DNA of 43,116 nucleotides from Deltaproteobacteria bacterium (GCA_006226565.1 SBGO01000561.1:1-43116); one strand, 5' to 3'. Positions 7,737 through 16,899 are shown, counted from the first letter of the stretch. Made by a program: numbers and translations. The notes: generated by a model not told the origin, from the sequence alone.

Positions 7737-9055
7737 CAATCTTCGAGGACCGGCACGTCGCCGCCGTCGTCATCGTCTGTGTCGGCCGGAGGGCGGCCGA
7801 GCGCCACTTCCTCCTCGCTGGTCAAGGCGATCGGTTCGAAGCCGAGCGCGACCATCGGATCGAACTCCTCGTGCTCGTCCACGAGGTCGAGCACGTTGAC
7901 CAGCTTCCGCAGGAACTGCCGCGGCACGACGCCGACGTCCCTGGCAAACCCCTCGGTGACCGCCTGAACGAGCTGCTCGATGAAGTGCGGCGGCACGCGG
8001 TCGACCAACCGCTCGCGCTCCTCTGCCGGGTAGAGGTCGCGGAGCCTCAGCGCGACTTGCTTGAGACGCTCATCGTTGAAGGGGCGGAGCTCGAGCTGAG
8101 GCTGACGCAGGTTCACGAAGTCCCCGTGCGTCTCGAAGCGGATTCGCTCATGGAGCGGCGCGAGCCCACCGACGCCGCGACGCCCGTCGAAGAAGTCCGG
8201 CGTACCGGTGAACACCCAGAGAAGTCCAGGGTACGACCCTGCGGCGTCGTAGATCTGCCGGATCCCGTTCAACGACTTGTGACGCGTGTCCTGCCGCATC
8301 CGAAGGATCGTCTCGGCCTCGTCGATGACGATGACGAGCCCCTTGTAGCCGGCCGCCTTGACGATCTCGAGGGCGCCGCGGAGGTAGTCGAGCGCCGCGC
8401 GACTCTCGATGTCGCCCTTCACACCCGCGAGCTTCTTCGCCTGCGCAGCGACGTTTCCACTGCCCGAGAGCCACGAGAGTAGCGCCCCGGCTTCGGCCAG
8501 CCCGCCGTCCTGCTTCAATCGAAAGATCGTCTGCACGACTCGGACGAAGTCCGCCGGCGCCTTCCCCCCCATCTTGAGGTTCAGCTCTTCGTCGAGGCGC
8601 TCGTGGACGCGCTCGTCGAAGTCTGCGCCGTCGGGATCGACGCCCTCGTCCTCGAGCTGCATCTCGACCCGGCCGATCCACCGGTCGAGCACGTCACCCA
8701 GGGCGCCACGCGGGCAGGTCGCGGTGCCGAGCTCGCCCATGACCTTGCGGTACACGTCGTCAAAACGATGGAAGCGCAGGTCGTTGTCGGACACGACGAC
8801 GAAGCTCGTCGCGAAGCCACGCGCTTGGGCCTCGAGCAGCACGAGCCGCGCCATGAACGTCTTGCCGCAGCCGTACCCGCCGCGGAGGAACTTCACCACG
8901 CCCTCGCCGCGCTCCGCGAGGTCGAGCTGCCGCCCGAGCTCGCGCCTCTCGCGCTCGATCCCCACGGCGAACGCGTCGAGCCCGCGCTCCGGGACGGCGC
9001 CGCCCCGCAACTTCTCGAAAATGTGCTCGCGGTCACGCACCGTCAGCGTGCTCAT
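7733..9055 (-). CDS. brxD: BREX ATP-binding protein BrxD
   Basis: The 440-residue protein has a P-loop GGYGCGKTF (about 59-67) and a Walker B VIVIDEAETIL (about 238-248), the pattern of the DUF2791/BrxD family of AAA-like ATPases that accompany the BrxHI helicase. The ATG at 9055 overlaps the pglZ stop by 4 bases, and its own stop overlaps the brxHI start by 4 bases, so pglZ-brxD-brxHI is a tightly coupled unit. It probably acts as an ATP-dependent adaptor or loader in the cytoplasm. Its exact role in BREX is not established. All expected ATPase motifs are intact. Confidence 0.9.
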   Translation of the reverse strand: MSTLTVRDREHIFEKLRGGAVPERGLDAFAVGIERERRELGRQLDLAERGEGVVKFLRGGYGCGKTFMARLVLLEAQARGFATSFVVVSDNDLRFHRFDDVYRKVMGELGTATCPRGALGDVLDRWIGRVEMQLEDEGVDPDGADFDERVHERLDEELNLKMGGKAPADFVRVVQTIFRLKQDGGLAEAGALLSWLSGSGNVAAQAKKLAGVKGDIESRAALDYLRGALEIVKAAGYKGLVIVIDEAETILRMRQDTRHKSLNGIRQIYDAAGSYPGLLWVFTGTPDFFDGRRGVGGLAPLHERIRFETHGDFVNLRQPQLELRPFNDERLKQVALRLRDLYPAEERERLVDRVPPHFIEQLVQAVTEGFARDVGVVPRQFLRKLVNVLDLVDEHEEFDPMVALGFEPIALTSEEEVALGRPPADTDDDDGGDVPVLEDW

Positions 9056-11895
9056 CCGCCGCCTCCCTCGCGCACGTAGCGCTTCTTGCCTCCGGTCATG
9101 TCGACGCGCACACCAAAGGGCGCGAGCGCCGCGTGCCGCTCTACGCTCGCCGCGAAACGGCGCGCACTCCGCGGTGAGCCGAGGATTCGAGTCAGCGTCG
9201 CCTCGTCGACATCGCCGTGAGCGGCCAGGAGCTCGAAGACCTTGCGGATCCCCGCGTCTTCGAATCCGTCGAGCCAGTCATCGGTGGCCGGGAGCGACTC
9301 GTTCGCCCGCCGCTCCTCGAGCGCCGATCGGACCGGGAACCGCTGCGGAGGGGTCGCCGGCTCGACCTGGACCTGACCGCGCTGATGCGCGAGGCGCACC
9401 TGTACGCGCCGGTCCGACGGCCCGACCAGCTCGAACCGCACCACGAACCTCGCCCCGATGCGCACCACGGCCGTTCCTTCGACCAGGCGCGCCCCTGGGC
9501 CTTCGACCGCGCGCACGAGCGCTGACACGCCGGGCGCGCCAACCGGCTCCAGATCGAGCTCGACCGATGGAGCTCCGCCAAAGGGTAGTCCCTGCTGGGC
9601 GATCGCCTCGACGACGCCGGCCAGCGCCATCTCACCAGGGGTGTCGACGGGCTCGAGGGCGATCCTGTATCCCGCGCTCCGGCTCCCCGCCGCGGTCCGA
9701 TGTTGCACCGTCAGCACCGGGATCACGCGCTCCTGCAGAGACGCTCCCCCGTGCACGAACGGCGTCGGGCGATCGCCCGGGTCGAAGATCGCCAGGCCCG
9801 CGGGCATCACGAGCTGCTGGTCACCGTCGACCGCGTATTCGAGCGCGGCCAGTGGGACCCGCAGCTCTCCGTCGTGATCGACCGAGATGCGCTCCATCGC
9901 CCAGCGCAACGGCGCATCGCCCTTGAGGCCACGCCGCTGTCGGGTCACCTCGCGCCGATCGAGGAGCAGGAAGCCGTGGTCGGCGACGAAGACGAAACGC
10001 AACACGCCGGCCTCGCGGAGGCGCCGCCACGCGCCCTCGAGCTTGCGCAGGACACGCTCGAAGGCGTCATAGCCGGCGCCGGCGTGCCCCGCCTCGTCGA
10101 TCTCCTTGGAGTGGACCACGACGAGGCGCGCCTGGGCGATCCGCCGCCGCAGCCGCTCGGCCTCATCATCGAGCACATCGTCGAGCCGGAGCCACGGGCA
10201 GGTGTCGCCGCCGACGCGCTCCTGCATCGTCCGTCGTCGGTCGTCCGGTCGCGTGACCTGCAGCTCGGCGCTGTAGAAGCCCTCGATCTCCTTCTCACCG
10301 CGGAGGACCGGCCGCAACGGCGCGCCGCGCCACACCGGAGCCAACGCGTTCATCCCCACCGAAGAGATCGTCGGCAGCTCGGCGAGGCGCGCATCGAGCC
10401 GCGCGTGGGTCCCCGGGGACGCCGCCAGAGTCTCACGGAGCGCCTGACCCAGCTCGAAGCGGAGAGCGTCGACCACGAAGAGCGCGACGCGCTCGCCGTC
10501 GTCCAGCAGGGGCCGGACCACGTCGTCGAAGATCCGGCGCTGCTGGAGCTCAGGCTCGGGAAGGAACCCCCCACGCCGACAGGTCGCGTCCCAGGTGGCG
10601 CCTGTGTCGATGGCCCAGGCGCGGTACGCCTCGCGCAGGTCCTCGACGACCTGTCGCACGCGATCGTAGCCCCACACCCGGCCGGGGTAGAGCCCGACCG
10701 CGACGGTCTGCTCCAGCTCCCGCCGCGCGCGGTCCACCGTCGCGCCGCGGGTCGCGTACCACGCGACGCCCGCGCTGAGGCCGTCGAGCCCCTGCCGAGG
10801 GACGCGGTTGTCACCGATCGCGCGCCCGAGCCTGGCCGCGGCGTCCACGAGCTCCCACGCCGCCCGGCGCGCCGGGTCCCGGCGGACCCAGAAGGCGTCG
10901 TCGCGACGTCGCACGGTGGCCCATTCGAGCGCGCGGTCCCACTCGAGCTCGCTCAGCGCCTGGAGTGCCGCGTCGAAGATGGCGTCGGTCTCGAACGCGA
11001 AGGTGTCGATCTGCCCCAGATCCTCGGGATCTTGCTTCCGTCGCTCCTCATCGAGCAGTTGCGCCTCGACCTCGTCTGCAAGCGCGACGTAGCGGTCGGG
11101 GTCGTCCCGCCGGAGCGCCGCCGCGAGCCCCCCGCACGCCTTCACGAGCGGCGCGGCGAGCTTGGTCAGCGGCTGGAGCGTCGCCTGACGCGGCGCCCGG
11201 GTCTTGCGCAGGTCGTGGACATACTCGACCGCGAGGGCCCAGCTCACCGCCGCGAACCCGACGTCCCGCCGCGAACGCTCCGACGGCTTCACCGCCGCAT
11301 ACCATGCGTCGGACACCCCGAGCGTGCTCGCGAAGTGGGCCTCGAGCACCGCCGCGTCGAGCGCCAGCGCCTCGTCGCCGTCCAGGAGCCGGCTGACGAT
11401 GCCAACGGGTTCTTGTCTCCGTAGCTCCTCGAGCTCGGGCGAGCCGCCGCCCGCCCGGTCGGCGAGCCAGGCGTCGGCCGCGGCGAGGTCGACGTCCGGG
11501 CGCTCGAGGAAGGCGCGCACGTCGTCTGCCGGCACGAGCCCGGCCGCCGCGTCTTTCACCAACGTGTCCAGCCCCCGTTGGAGCTCCGTCCCTATCGCCG
11601 CGATCTCGAGCAACGGCGTGTCCCGCAGGTCCTCTCGCAGAAAACCGGGCAGGTAGAGGACCAGCGGCTCGGGGTCGGCGCCGTCTACCCGCCCGTCGAG
11701 CGTCTCGATGACCTCCAGGAAGCTGCCCCGGAACGGCACGACGGGAAGTGCCGCCGTGTCCTTTCGTCCGGCCAGCTCGTGGGCGAACGCCTCGTACTGA
11801 CGGTGCCGGTCCAGCCAGACCACGACGCCGTTCCGGCGAACGGCGTCGCGGAGCTGGCCTTCGAGTGCTTCGGAGACGGGTTTGAGCGTGCTCAT
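9052..11895 (-). CDS. pglZ: BREX alkaline-phosphatase-superfamily protein PglZ
   Basis: The 947-residue PglZ is a core BREX protein. The metallo-phosphatase fold is visible in the last half: FVVDALR (about 468-474, metal-binding Asp), TISSVGM (about 500, nucleophile region), VVVHSKEIDEAGHAG (about 592) and FVADHGF (about 632, Asp-His metal ligands). The ATG at 11895 (MSTLKPVSEALE) was chosen because the 57 codons upstream look non-coding. Its length and its place before brxD fit type 6 BREX. It begins 67 bases after the beta-CASP gene and is separated from pglX by about 15.6 kb, which is unusual, since pglZ normally follows pglX directly. Confidence 0.9.
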   Translation of the reverse strand: MSTLKPVSEALEGQLRDAVRRNGVVVWLDRHRQYEAFAHELAGRKDTAALPVVPFRGSFLEVIETLDGRVDGADPEPLVLYLPGFLREDLRDTPLLEIAAIGTELQRGLDTLVKDAAAGLVPADDVRAFLERPDVDLAAADAWLADRAGGGSPELEELRRQEPVGIVSRLLDGDEALALDAAVLEAHFASTLGVSDAWYAAVKPSERSRRDVGFAAVSWALAVEYVHDLRKTRAPRQATLQPLTKLAAPLVKACGGLAAALRRDDPDRYVALADEVEAQLLDEERRKQDPEDLGQIDTFAFETDAIFDAALQALSELEWDRALEWATVRRRDDAFWVRRDPARRAAWELVDAAARLGRAIGDNRVPRQGLDGLSAGVAWYATRGATVDRARRELEQTVAVGLYPGRVWGYDRVRQVVEDLREAYRAWAIDTGATWDATCRRGGFLPEPELQQRRIFDDVVRPLLDDGERVALFVVDALRFELGQALRETLAASPGTHARLDARLAELPTISSVGMNALAPVWRGAPLRPVLRGEKEIEGFYSAELQVTRPDDRRRTMQERVGGDTCPWLRLDDVLDDEAERLRRRIAQARLVVVHSKEIDEAGHAGAGYDAFERVLRKLEGAWRRLREAGVLRFVFVADHGFLLLDRREVTRQRRGLKGDAPLRWAMERISVDHDGELRVPLAALEYAVDGDQQLVMPAGLAIFDPGDRPTPFVHGGASLQERVIPVLTVQHRTAAGSRSAGYRIALEPVDTPGEMALAGVVEAIAQQGLPFGGAPSVELDLEPVGAPGVSALVRAVEGPGARLVEGTAVVRIGARFVVRFELVGPSDRRVQVRLAHQRGQVQVEPATPPQRFPVRSALEERRANESLPATDDWLDGFEDAGIRKVFELLAAHGDVDEATLTRILGSPRSARRFAASVERHAALAPFGVRVDMTGGKKRYVREGGGG

Positions 11896-11962
11896 CCCGC
11901 TCAACCGAACGCAGCCGATGAAGGCTGTCAAGGGCGGCTGCGCGCACATCCGCGGCGCTTTG

Positions 11963-13738
11963 CTAGAGCCGATGCTCGATCTCCTCGATCCGGTCGAGGA
12001 CGTCCCGCAACAACTGCCGCATCTCGGGCAGGCAGGCGACCGCGTCGACCAGGATGCGTAGGTCACCGGCGGTGATGACCGCCGGGCTCGCCTCCGGCTC
12101 GAGGCCCAGCGCGGTCGCCGCCGAGACCTCGTCGCCCGACTCCAGGTCCAGCGCCACGTCGTCAGTCATCGGCATACGCACCTCGATCTCGCCGAGCCCG
12201 AGCTCGTGTGACCGCTCCCGCAGGCGCTCGGCGAGCTTTGCGCGGGCCACGTCGTTGCCGTGCGTCAGAATGACCCGCCCTCCCGCCTGCCTCACCGTCC
12301 CGTTGTGGTTCGGGAACAGCCAGTCGACCAGCCCCGCCTGGTCGGCGTGCGCCGAGTAGCCCCATAGCGACTCGACCCGCGCCCGAAGATCCCGGAGCCG
12401 GAACGGGGCGTCCCCGACGAGGACCTCGCGGCTGAGACGGGCCCTCTGGTCGGGCACGAGGGCGCCGACCTGCTGGAGCGCGCCGCCGAGGGTGCAGGGG
12501 GAGCAGTATCCGCTGAGGAGCACGGTGGCCTCGGGGCGATGGAGGTGACCGGCCAGCCACGAGACGACCGGACCTCCCTCGCACATCCCTCCGCTCGCGA
12601 CGACGACCTTCGCTCCGCCGGCTTCGACGAGCGCGTCACGCTCCTCCCAGGGGACCGGACGCCACGCGGGCAGGAAGCGTAGGAAGACCCCTTCGTCTTT
12701 CGGGTGCGGCGGCTGCGGCCGCGGAGAGTCGGTGAATATGGCCGCGAGGCGCACCTGCAGCCGTCGGATGTGGTCGGTGTCATCGGGATCGAGCCCGAGA
12801 TCGCGGAACGTCCCCTTCCCGAGCCACGCGAGGCGCACCTTGCCGCTCGAAGAGACGAAGTCCCGCTGCGCCGCCTTGCCGACGATGCGGTTGATCTTCA
12901 GCCCCATCGGCGCGTCGACGAGGAGCGTCTCGGGGTCGAGGTCGAGCTCCCCGCGCGCGACGAGGAGGTGAAGGTCGTACAGCACGTCCTGGAGACGCTG
13001 CACCGCGAACACCGGGATGATGACGGGCCCGCCGCGCTCGAGGCCCTCGCGGACCAGCGCAGCCAGCCGCTTCCGGCGGAGCTCGCCGTCCAGCTGCTCG
13101 GGGCTCCGACGCCGATCGCCGTAGGTCGACTCCATGACGACCCAATCGGCGGGGCGCGACGGGAGCATCCGATGGCCCAGGAGCGGCTGCACGGCGACCT
13201 CGCGGGTGTTGTTGCCGATGTCACCGCTGAACACGATGCGGCGCTCACGGTCGGGATCCGATGGCGAGGTCTTGATGATCTCCACCGACACGGCGCCGAC
13301 GATGTGGGCCGAGCGGTGGAAGAGGGCCAGCAGGTTCTTCGCGAGGACGAGCGGCTTGGCGAAGAGCTTGCGGTCCGGGTGCCGCCACTTGATGCGGTCC
13401 ACCCACCGCGGGTCGTAGCGCTCGCTCCACCGGGCCGCGTCCGCGAGCACCACCTTCGCCACCTCCGCGGTCTCCCGCGTGCAGTACACCGGGCCCACGA
13501 AGCCGTCCGCGTACAGGTCGGGGATGCGCCCGCAGTGGTCGAGGTGACCGTGGGTCAGGACGACGCAGTGGATGCGGCGCGGGTCGAAGGGGAAGGGCTC
13601 GCGGTTCTTCGCGTCGGGGTCGGGACCATCCTGGTGCTCGCCGCAGTCGACGAGGACGCGGATGTCCGCCTCCTCGTCGTGCAGCAGGTAGCAGGACCCG
13701 GTGACCTTGCCGAGCGGACCGAGGGATACGAGCTTCAT
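11963..13738 (-). CDS. Metallo-beta-lactamase / beta-CASP ribonuclease-like protein
   Basis: The 591-residue protein carries the zinc-binding signature THGHLDH (62-68), a further Asp in FSGDIGNNT, the beta-CASP segment (MESTYGDRRR, PVFAVQRLQDVL), and RMMBL motifs SGGMCEGGP, GYSAHAD and LTHGN. This is the architecture of CPSF73-like/RNase J-like RNA nucleases. It is longer than the usual 450-470 residues because of an acidic C-terminal extension of about 100 residues. The ATG at 13738 has AGGAG eight bases upstream. Its promoter region carries a 35-base element shared with the GRDP gene. It lies 67 bases upstream of pglZ on the same strand and could be co-transcribed with it. Substrate (RNA or other) is unproven. 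Confidence 0.8.
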   Translation of the reverse strand: MKLVSLGPLGKVTGSCYLLHDEEADIRVLVDCGEHQDGPDPDAKNREPFPFDPRRIHCVVLTHGHLDHCGRIPDLYADGFVGPVYCTRETAEVAKVVLADAARWSERYDPRWVDRIKWRHPDRKLFAKPLVLAKNLLALFHRSAHIVGAVSVEIIKTSPSDPDRERRIVFSGDIGNNTREVAVQPLLGHRMLPSRPADWVVMESTYGDRRRSPEQLDGELRRKRLAALVREGLERGGPVIIPVFAVQRLQDVLYDLHLLVARGELDLDPETLLVDAPMGLKINRIVGKAAQRDFVSSSGKVRLAWLGKGTFRDLGLDPDDTDHIRRLQVRLAAIFTDSPRPQPPHPKDEGVFLRFLPAWRPVPWEERDALVEAGGAKVVVASGGMCEGGPVVSWLAGHLHRPEATVLLSGYCSPCTLGGALQQVGALVPDQRARLSREVLVGDAPFRLRDLRARVESLWGYSAHADQAGLVDWLFPNHNGTVRQAGGRVILTHGNDVARAKLAERLRERSHELGLGEIEVRMPMTDDVALDLESGDEVSAATALGLEPEASPAVITAGDLRILVDAVACLPEMRQLLRDVLDRIEEIEHRL

Positions 13739-13780
13739 CGGGGCTTCTCCTGGGCGCGGCGCGGGCTCCGTGCCCGCGCA

Positions 13781-13815
13781 CACCCTCCCCACTCGCGAGG
13801 CTCGATTTCGTGACA
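13781..13815 (-). promoter_or_regulatory. Shared 35-base promoter/operator element, copy 1
   Basis: This stretch upstream of the beta-CASP gene matches 16900-16934 at 27 of 35 bases. On the minus strand it reads TGTCACGAA, a variable spacer, then TCGCGAGTGG and a G-rich run. TCACGA-N9-TCGCGA is a near inverted repeat, and the second copy is a perfect one. An A-rich tract lies just upstream in both copies. It ends 42 bases before the start codon. It may be an ECF-type promoter or a dyad operator; which one is not decided by sequence. Confidence 0.6.
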
Positions 13816-13833
13816 GGGCGAGCGACGTTTTTT

Positions 13834-15117
13834 TCAGTCGGCGGCCTGATACAACGCCTGCAGGCGCTCGAGCGCCCGCTTCTTCTTCTGCCGCGCGCCC
13901 GCCTCGGTGATGCCGAGCTCCTCGGCGATCTCCGCGTAGGAGTAGCCCTCGACGAAGAGGCGCAGCACGAAGTGGTCCTCGGCGCTCAACCTCCTCCAAC
14001 CCCGCTGCAAGTCGATTCCCGCCTCAGTACGGCGAAACCCGGCACCACAGTCGATAGCCCCATCCGTCACGGTCGCGTCGAGCGTGCTCGGGTCCACGCC
14101 GGGCTCGCGACCGGTGACCCTGCAGGCGGTGAGGGCCGTGTTCGTCAACGACTTCCAGAAGTACTTCACGAGGTCCTTGACCGGCGCCTTCACGTGGCGC
14201 TCGCACACCTTGACGAGGGTGTCCATGGCGATGTCGTACGCGTCGGCGGCGCGCTTGAACACACGGCTCACCCTGTGCATCGCCGCGGTGAAGACGGCCT
14301 CGCGCTTCCCTCTCGTGCGGTAGAGCGTCTCAGCGCACTCGTCGAAGGCCGTGCTGGCTCGTGAGGACCGCCTTGGGGCAACCGCCGCTGCCGCGACGAC
14401 GCGGAGCTCCCGCAGATCGTCGTCCACCTCTCCCGGCGGCGCGGGGAACGGCGAGACGTCGTCAAGGCGTGTATCCGTGACGCCCGCCGCCCCCGCCCCG
14501 AGCAGGAGCTGACCGCCGGCGAGACCGACGACCAGGGCGAGCCCGCCGACGCTTGCCGCCACGCGTCGGTCCCCCCAACCGCGCCGCAACGCGAACCAGA
14601 TCCCGCGTCCGAGCAAGTAGAGGAACGTGACCGGCAGGACCAGCCTCCAGAGCCACGCCGCGCCGAGGAGCACGAGCGTCGTGAGCCCATCGGGCGCGTC
14701 GTAGCTCCCGCGCATGTCGGGGATGACGAGCACGACGAAGCCGAGCGCGTAGGCCCCGATCAACGCGACGAGGGGCAGCATGGGCCCGGGACGTTGCCGG
14801 AGACGCCTCCACCCGCACCACAGGAGCACGACGCCGGTGACGATGAGGGTGAACCAATAGCTCACCTCGAAGGTCCCGGGGTCGAGGCCGTCGGTGCGCT
14901 CGAGCGCCGCCGCGGTCAGGAGCGTGACGACCGAGGACGAGCCCCACCACGCGGCGAACAGCGCCGGGAAGGCGCCCACTATCGCGCCGAGCAGCAGCGC
15001 GACCACGAGCGCCGAGCGCGCGAACCAGCCGGGCGTGCGCACCGGGGTCGGCGCGACTGGCTCGGGTACGGGTTCCGGCGGCTGAGGGGTAGGGCTCGGA
15101 GCGACCTCGTCCGTCAT
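13834..15117 (-). CDS. Membrane protein fused to an ECF-sigma-like domain
   Basis: The 427-residue protein starts at ATG 15117 (a GTG lies directly before it; GGAG is eight bases upstream). After a proline-rich cytoplasmic-like start there are about five or six hydrophobic helices (roughly residues 30-52, 90-107, 118-135, 150-175 and 190-212). The C-terminal half resembles an ECF sigma factor: a region 2-like helix (AYDIAMDTLVKVCERH) and a region 4 helix-turn-helix (SYAEIAEELGITEAGARQKK, about 395-415). Sigma factors are normally soluble and held by separate membrane anti-sigma proteins. Here the anchor and sigma parts share one chain. Two of its neighbours share a promoter-like element, so it may regulate them. 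Confidence 0.7.
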   Translation of the reverse strand: MTDEVAPSPTPQPPEPVPEPVAPTPVRTPGWFARSALVVALLLGAIVGAFPALFAAWWGSSSVVTLLTAAALERTDGLDPGTFEVSYWFTLIVTGVVLLWCGWRRLRQRPGPMLPLVALIGAYALGFVVLVIPDMRGSYDAPDGLTTLVLLGAAWLWRLVLPVTFLYLLGRGIWFALRRGWGDRRVAASVGGLALVVGLAGGQLLLGAGAAGVTDTRLDDVSPFPAPPGEVDDDLRELRVVAAAAVAPRRSSRASTAFDECAETLYRTRGKREAVFTAAMHRVSRVFKRAADAYDIAMDTLVKVCERHVKAPVKDLVKYFWKSLTNTALTACRVTGREPGVDPSTLDATVTDGAIDCGAGFRRTEAGIDLQRGWRRLSAEDHFVLRLFVEGYSYAEIAEELGITEAGARQKKKRALERLQALYQAAD

Positions 15118-15213
15118 CACAGGACTCCGGCGTCTGAGGGGTGGCTCACCAGTCTAGGCAGACGGGGCGAAATGCGCGACCATCGCTGCCCCCCGAAATC
15201 AGCGAGGTAGAAA

Positions 15214-15711
15214 GTGGAAGACCAAGCAGTACGTTGGCCGATGAGCGCAGAGGAGCTTCTCGCCGTCGTCCGCCGCGAGGACCGCCTCGGGCTCGGCGCG
15301 ACCCTCGCGGACGAGCTGTCGCTTCACCTCCCCCCATCCGAGTCGGTCCACGCCCGGCTGCGTCTCGAGCACGGTCCCGCGAGGTCCTACGGTTTCGCCA
15401 TCTCAGACAGCGACGCGCGCGCGGAGACGTGGCTCATCCTGACGGAGCGGCACCTCGTCCGAGCGCACACGTCGCAGGCCCTGCACGCCGACGGGCGTCC
15501 GACGATCGAGGTCGGATCGAGCCCCCTCGGCCGTCTCCGTGGCGTGAAGACCCGGCGCGACCCCGACGACCGCTGGCACCTCGTGCTGGACCTCGCCGGA
15601 CCAACATTCGGCGACGAGGAGGTCGAGCCCATCAGGTTCTGGGGCGAGGGCGACGGCCCCAGCCCCGAGGCCCGCGCGTTCCTGGCCGCCCTCGCCACCG
15701 TCCGACGCTAA
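15214..15711 (+). CDS. Hypothetical protein, 165 aa
   Basis: The likely start is GTG at 15214, with GAGG six to seven bases upstream; an ATG at 15241 is the alternative. The 165-residue product is soluble, with no recognised domain and a beta-rich middle (TWLILTERHLVRAHT, WHLVLDLAGPTFG). The gene is divergent from the membrane-sigma gene across a 96-base gap, so both may share a promoter region. It is convergent with the TauD-like gene: the two stop codons overlap by 4 bases (15708-15711). Third-position GC is high, like neighbouring genes. Confidence 0.6.
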   Translation: MEDQAVRWPMSAEELLAVVRREDRLGLGATLADELSLHLPPSESVHARLRLEHGPARSYGFAISDSDARAETWLILTERHLVRAHTSQALHADGRPTIEVGSSPLGRLRGVKTRRDPDDRWHLVLDLAGPTFGDEEVEPIRFWGEGDGPSPEARAFLAALATVRR

Positions 15712-16358
15712 CGCGGCCACGACTCCAGCGGCCCGATCCAACGCCGCTCGAGGTGCCTGAGGCTCTCCGGTGACACCGCGTGGCGCCCGTGCAGCACGCG
15801 GCGATTGTCGACCACCAACACGTCCCCGGGCGCGAGCCGGATGCGCGTCACCGGGGCCCGCTCGATCTCCGCCCGGAGCCGCTCGAGCGCCTCGAGCGCG
15901 GTTCCCTCGGCGTCGTGCGTCAGCCACGGCGCCCAGAAGCAGCGGCCGGACCGCGGCTCGTAGATGTGCGCCTCGCCGCTCATCCTGCCCCCGCGCAGCC
16001 TGATCTTCGCGAGCAGCTCCCGGTCCACGCGGGTCATCCCCTCGATGATCGCGCGCAGGTCGACCAGGAGGCTCGCGCCGTCTACGTCGTCCTGACGCTC
16101 ACAGCGCCACGCGATGAGCGGTACCCGCGGGTCGTCCGCGTGTAGCGGGATCGCACCAGGGCTGCACAGGTAGGAGCGAACGTCGGACGAGAGACGCACC
16201 GTGGTCGCCAGCGCAGTCCCTCCGAGCGCGTCCACCAGGGCGTCGAAGCCGGCGAGGTCGACATCCGCCAGGGTCGCGAAGCCTTCGCGGCCGAGCGCGG
16301 CCCGGACCGCGCGGGTCCGGGCCGACTCGTCGCGCACGCCAACCGTGCGCGGGCTCAC
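15708..16358 (-). CDS. TauD/TfdA-like Fe(II)/2-oxoglutarate dioxygenase
   Basis: The 216-residue protein has the cupin-type Fe(II) ligands of the TauD/TfdA family: H-x-D in IPLHADDPR (about residue 100) and a distal His in VLHGRHAV (about 192), followed by an Arg-rich 2-oxoglutarate-binding stretch (HLERRWIG). It is shorter than typical TauD proteins (about 280). It starts at GTG 16358, overlapping the stop of the upstream GRDP-like gene by 4 bases. The two are therefore translationally coupled. The substrate is unknown. The tight pairing raises the possibility that it hydroxylates its small partner protein, but that is speculation. Confidence 0.75.
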   Translation of the reverse strand: MSPRTVGVRDESARTRAVRAALGREGFATLADVDLAGFDALVDALGGTALATTVRLSSDVRSYLCSPGAIPLHADDPRVPLIAWRCERQDDVDGASLLVDLRAIIEGMTRVDRELLAKIRLRGGRMSGEAHIYEPRSGRCFWAPWLTHDAEGTALEALERLRAEIERAPVTRIRLAPGDVLVVDNRRVLHGRHAVSPESLRHLERRWIGPLESWPR

Positions 16359-16840
16359 GTGGCGACCATGTCCAGGAGCGGATCCTGGATCGACTTGCAG
16401 GCGTGCCAGCAGCGCCCCTGGCAGTCGTGCCAGCACTTCGTGGCCGACTCCTCCGCACGGGTCACGTAGGGCTCGCCGTACGCCTCCAGCCAGAAGGCCT
16501 CCGTGCGGCGGAAGACCCGCTCGAGGACCGGCGCCTCGTCGGGCGCCTTCCCGAAGCCGCCGTCGTGGTCGAGGAGCCCGCCGAAGAGCCGCTCGCAGTC
16601 CGCGTGGTAGGCGACGGGCTTGAGCATGTGCAGGTGCCAGATCATGTCGATGTCACGGGTCGGCGCCATCGCCAGGCCCGGGTGACGCCGCACGAGCCCC
16701 AGGAACCGCAGGTAGCGCACCACCTGGTGCTCCAGCTCCGCGTCGGTCAGCGCGGCGTCGAAGTCGTCGGAGCGTCGGGCGGCGGCGACGAGGTCGACGC
16801 TGATCTCCACGGCGGGGGCGAGGTGAGGGTGCTCGGTCAT
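16355..16840 (-). CDS. Small GRDP/DUF1399-like protein with CWHxC repeat tail
   Basis: The 161-residue protein contains DIDMIWHLHMLKPVAYHADC (about residues 62-81), the core motif of bacterial glycine-rich-domain (DUF1399-like) proteins. Unlike many relatives it has no glycine-rich tail. It ends instead with a tandem CWHDC-QGR-CWHAC unit (about residues 136-148) followed by a short tail. The ATG at 16840 has GGAG eight bases upstream. Its upstream region carries the 35-base element also found before the beta-CASP gene. It is the first gene of a two-gene unit with the TauD-like oxygenase. The Cys/His repeat could bind metal or be modified; neither is shown. Confidence 0.7.
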   Translation of the reverse strand: MTEHPHLAPAVEISVDLVAAARRSDDFDAALTDAELEHQVVRYLRFLGLVRRHPGLAMAPTRDIDMIWHLHMLKPVAYHADCERLFGGLLDHDGGFGKAPDEAPVLERVFRRTEAFWLEAYGEPYVTRAEESATKCWHDCQGRCWHACKSIQDPLLDMVAT

Positions 16841-16899
16841 GTCACGTCTCCAGGTCGAGGCTCCGAAGAGCCGGTTGAGCGAGCAACCGGGTAGCTGCT

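Noticed and set aside
9700-11424. Open plus-strand frame across pglZ (574 codons)
   Set aside because: Shadow of pglZ. The PglZ metal-binding motifs on the minus strand decide the coding strand.
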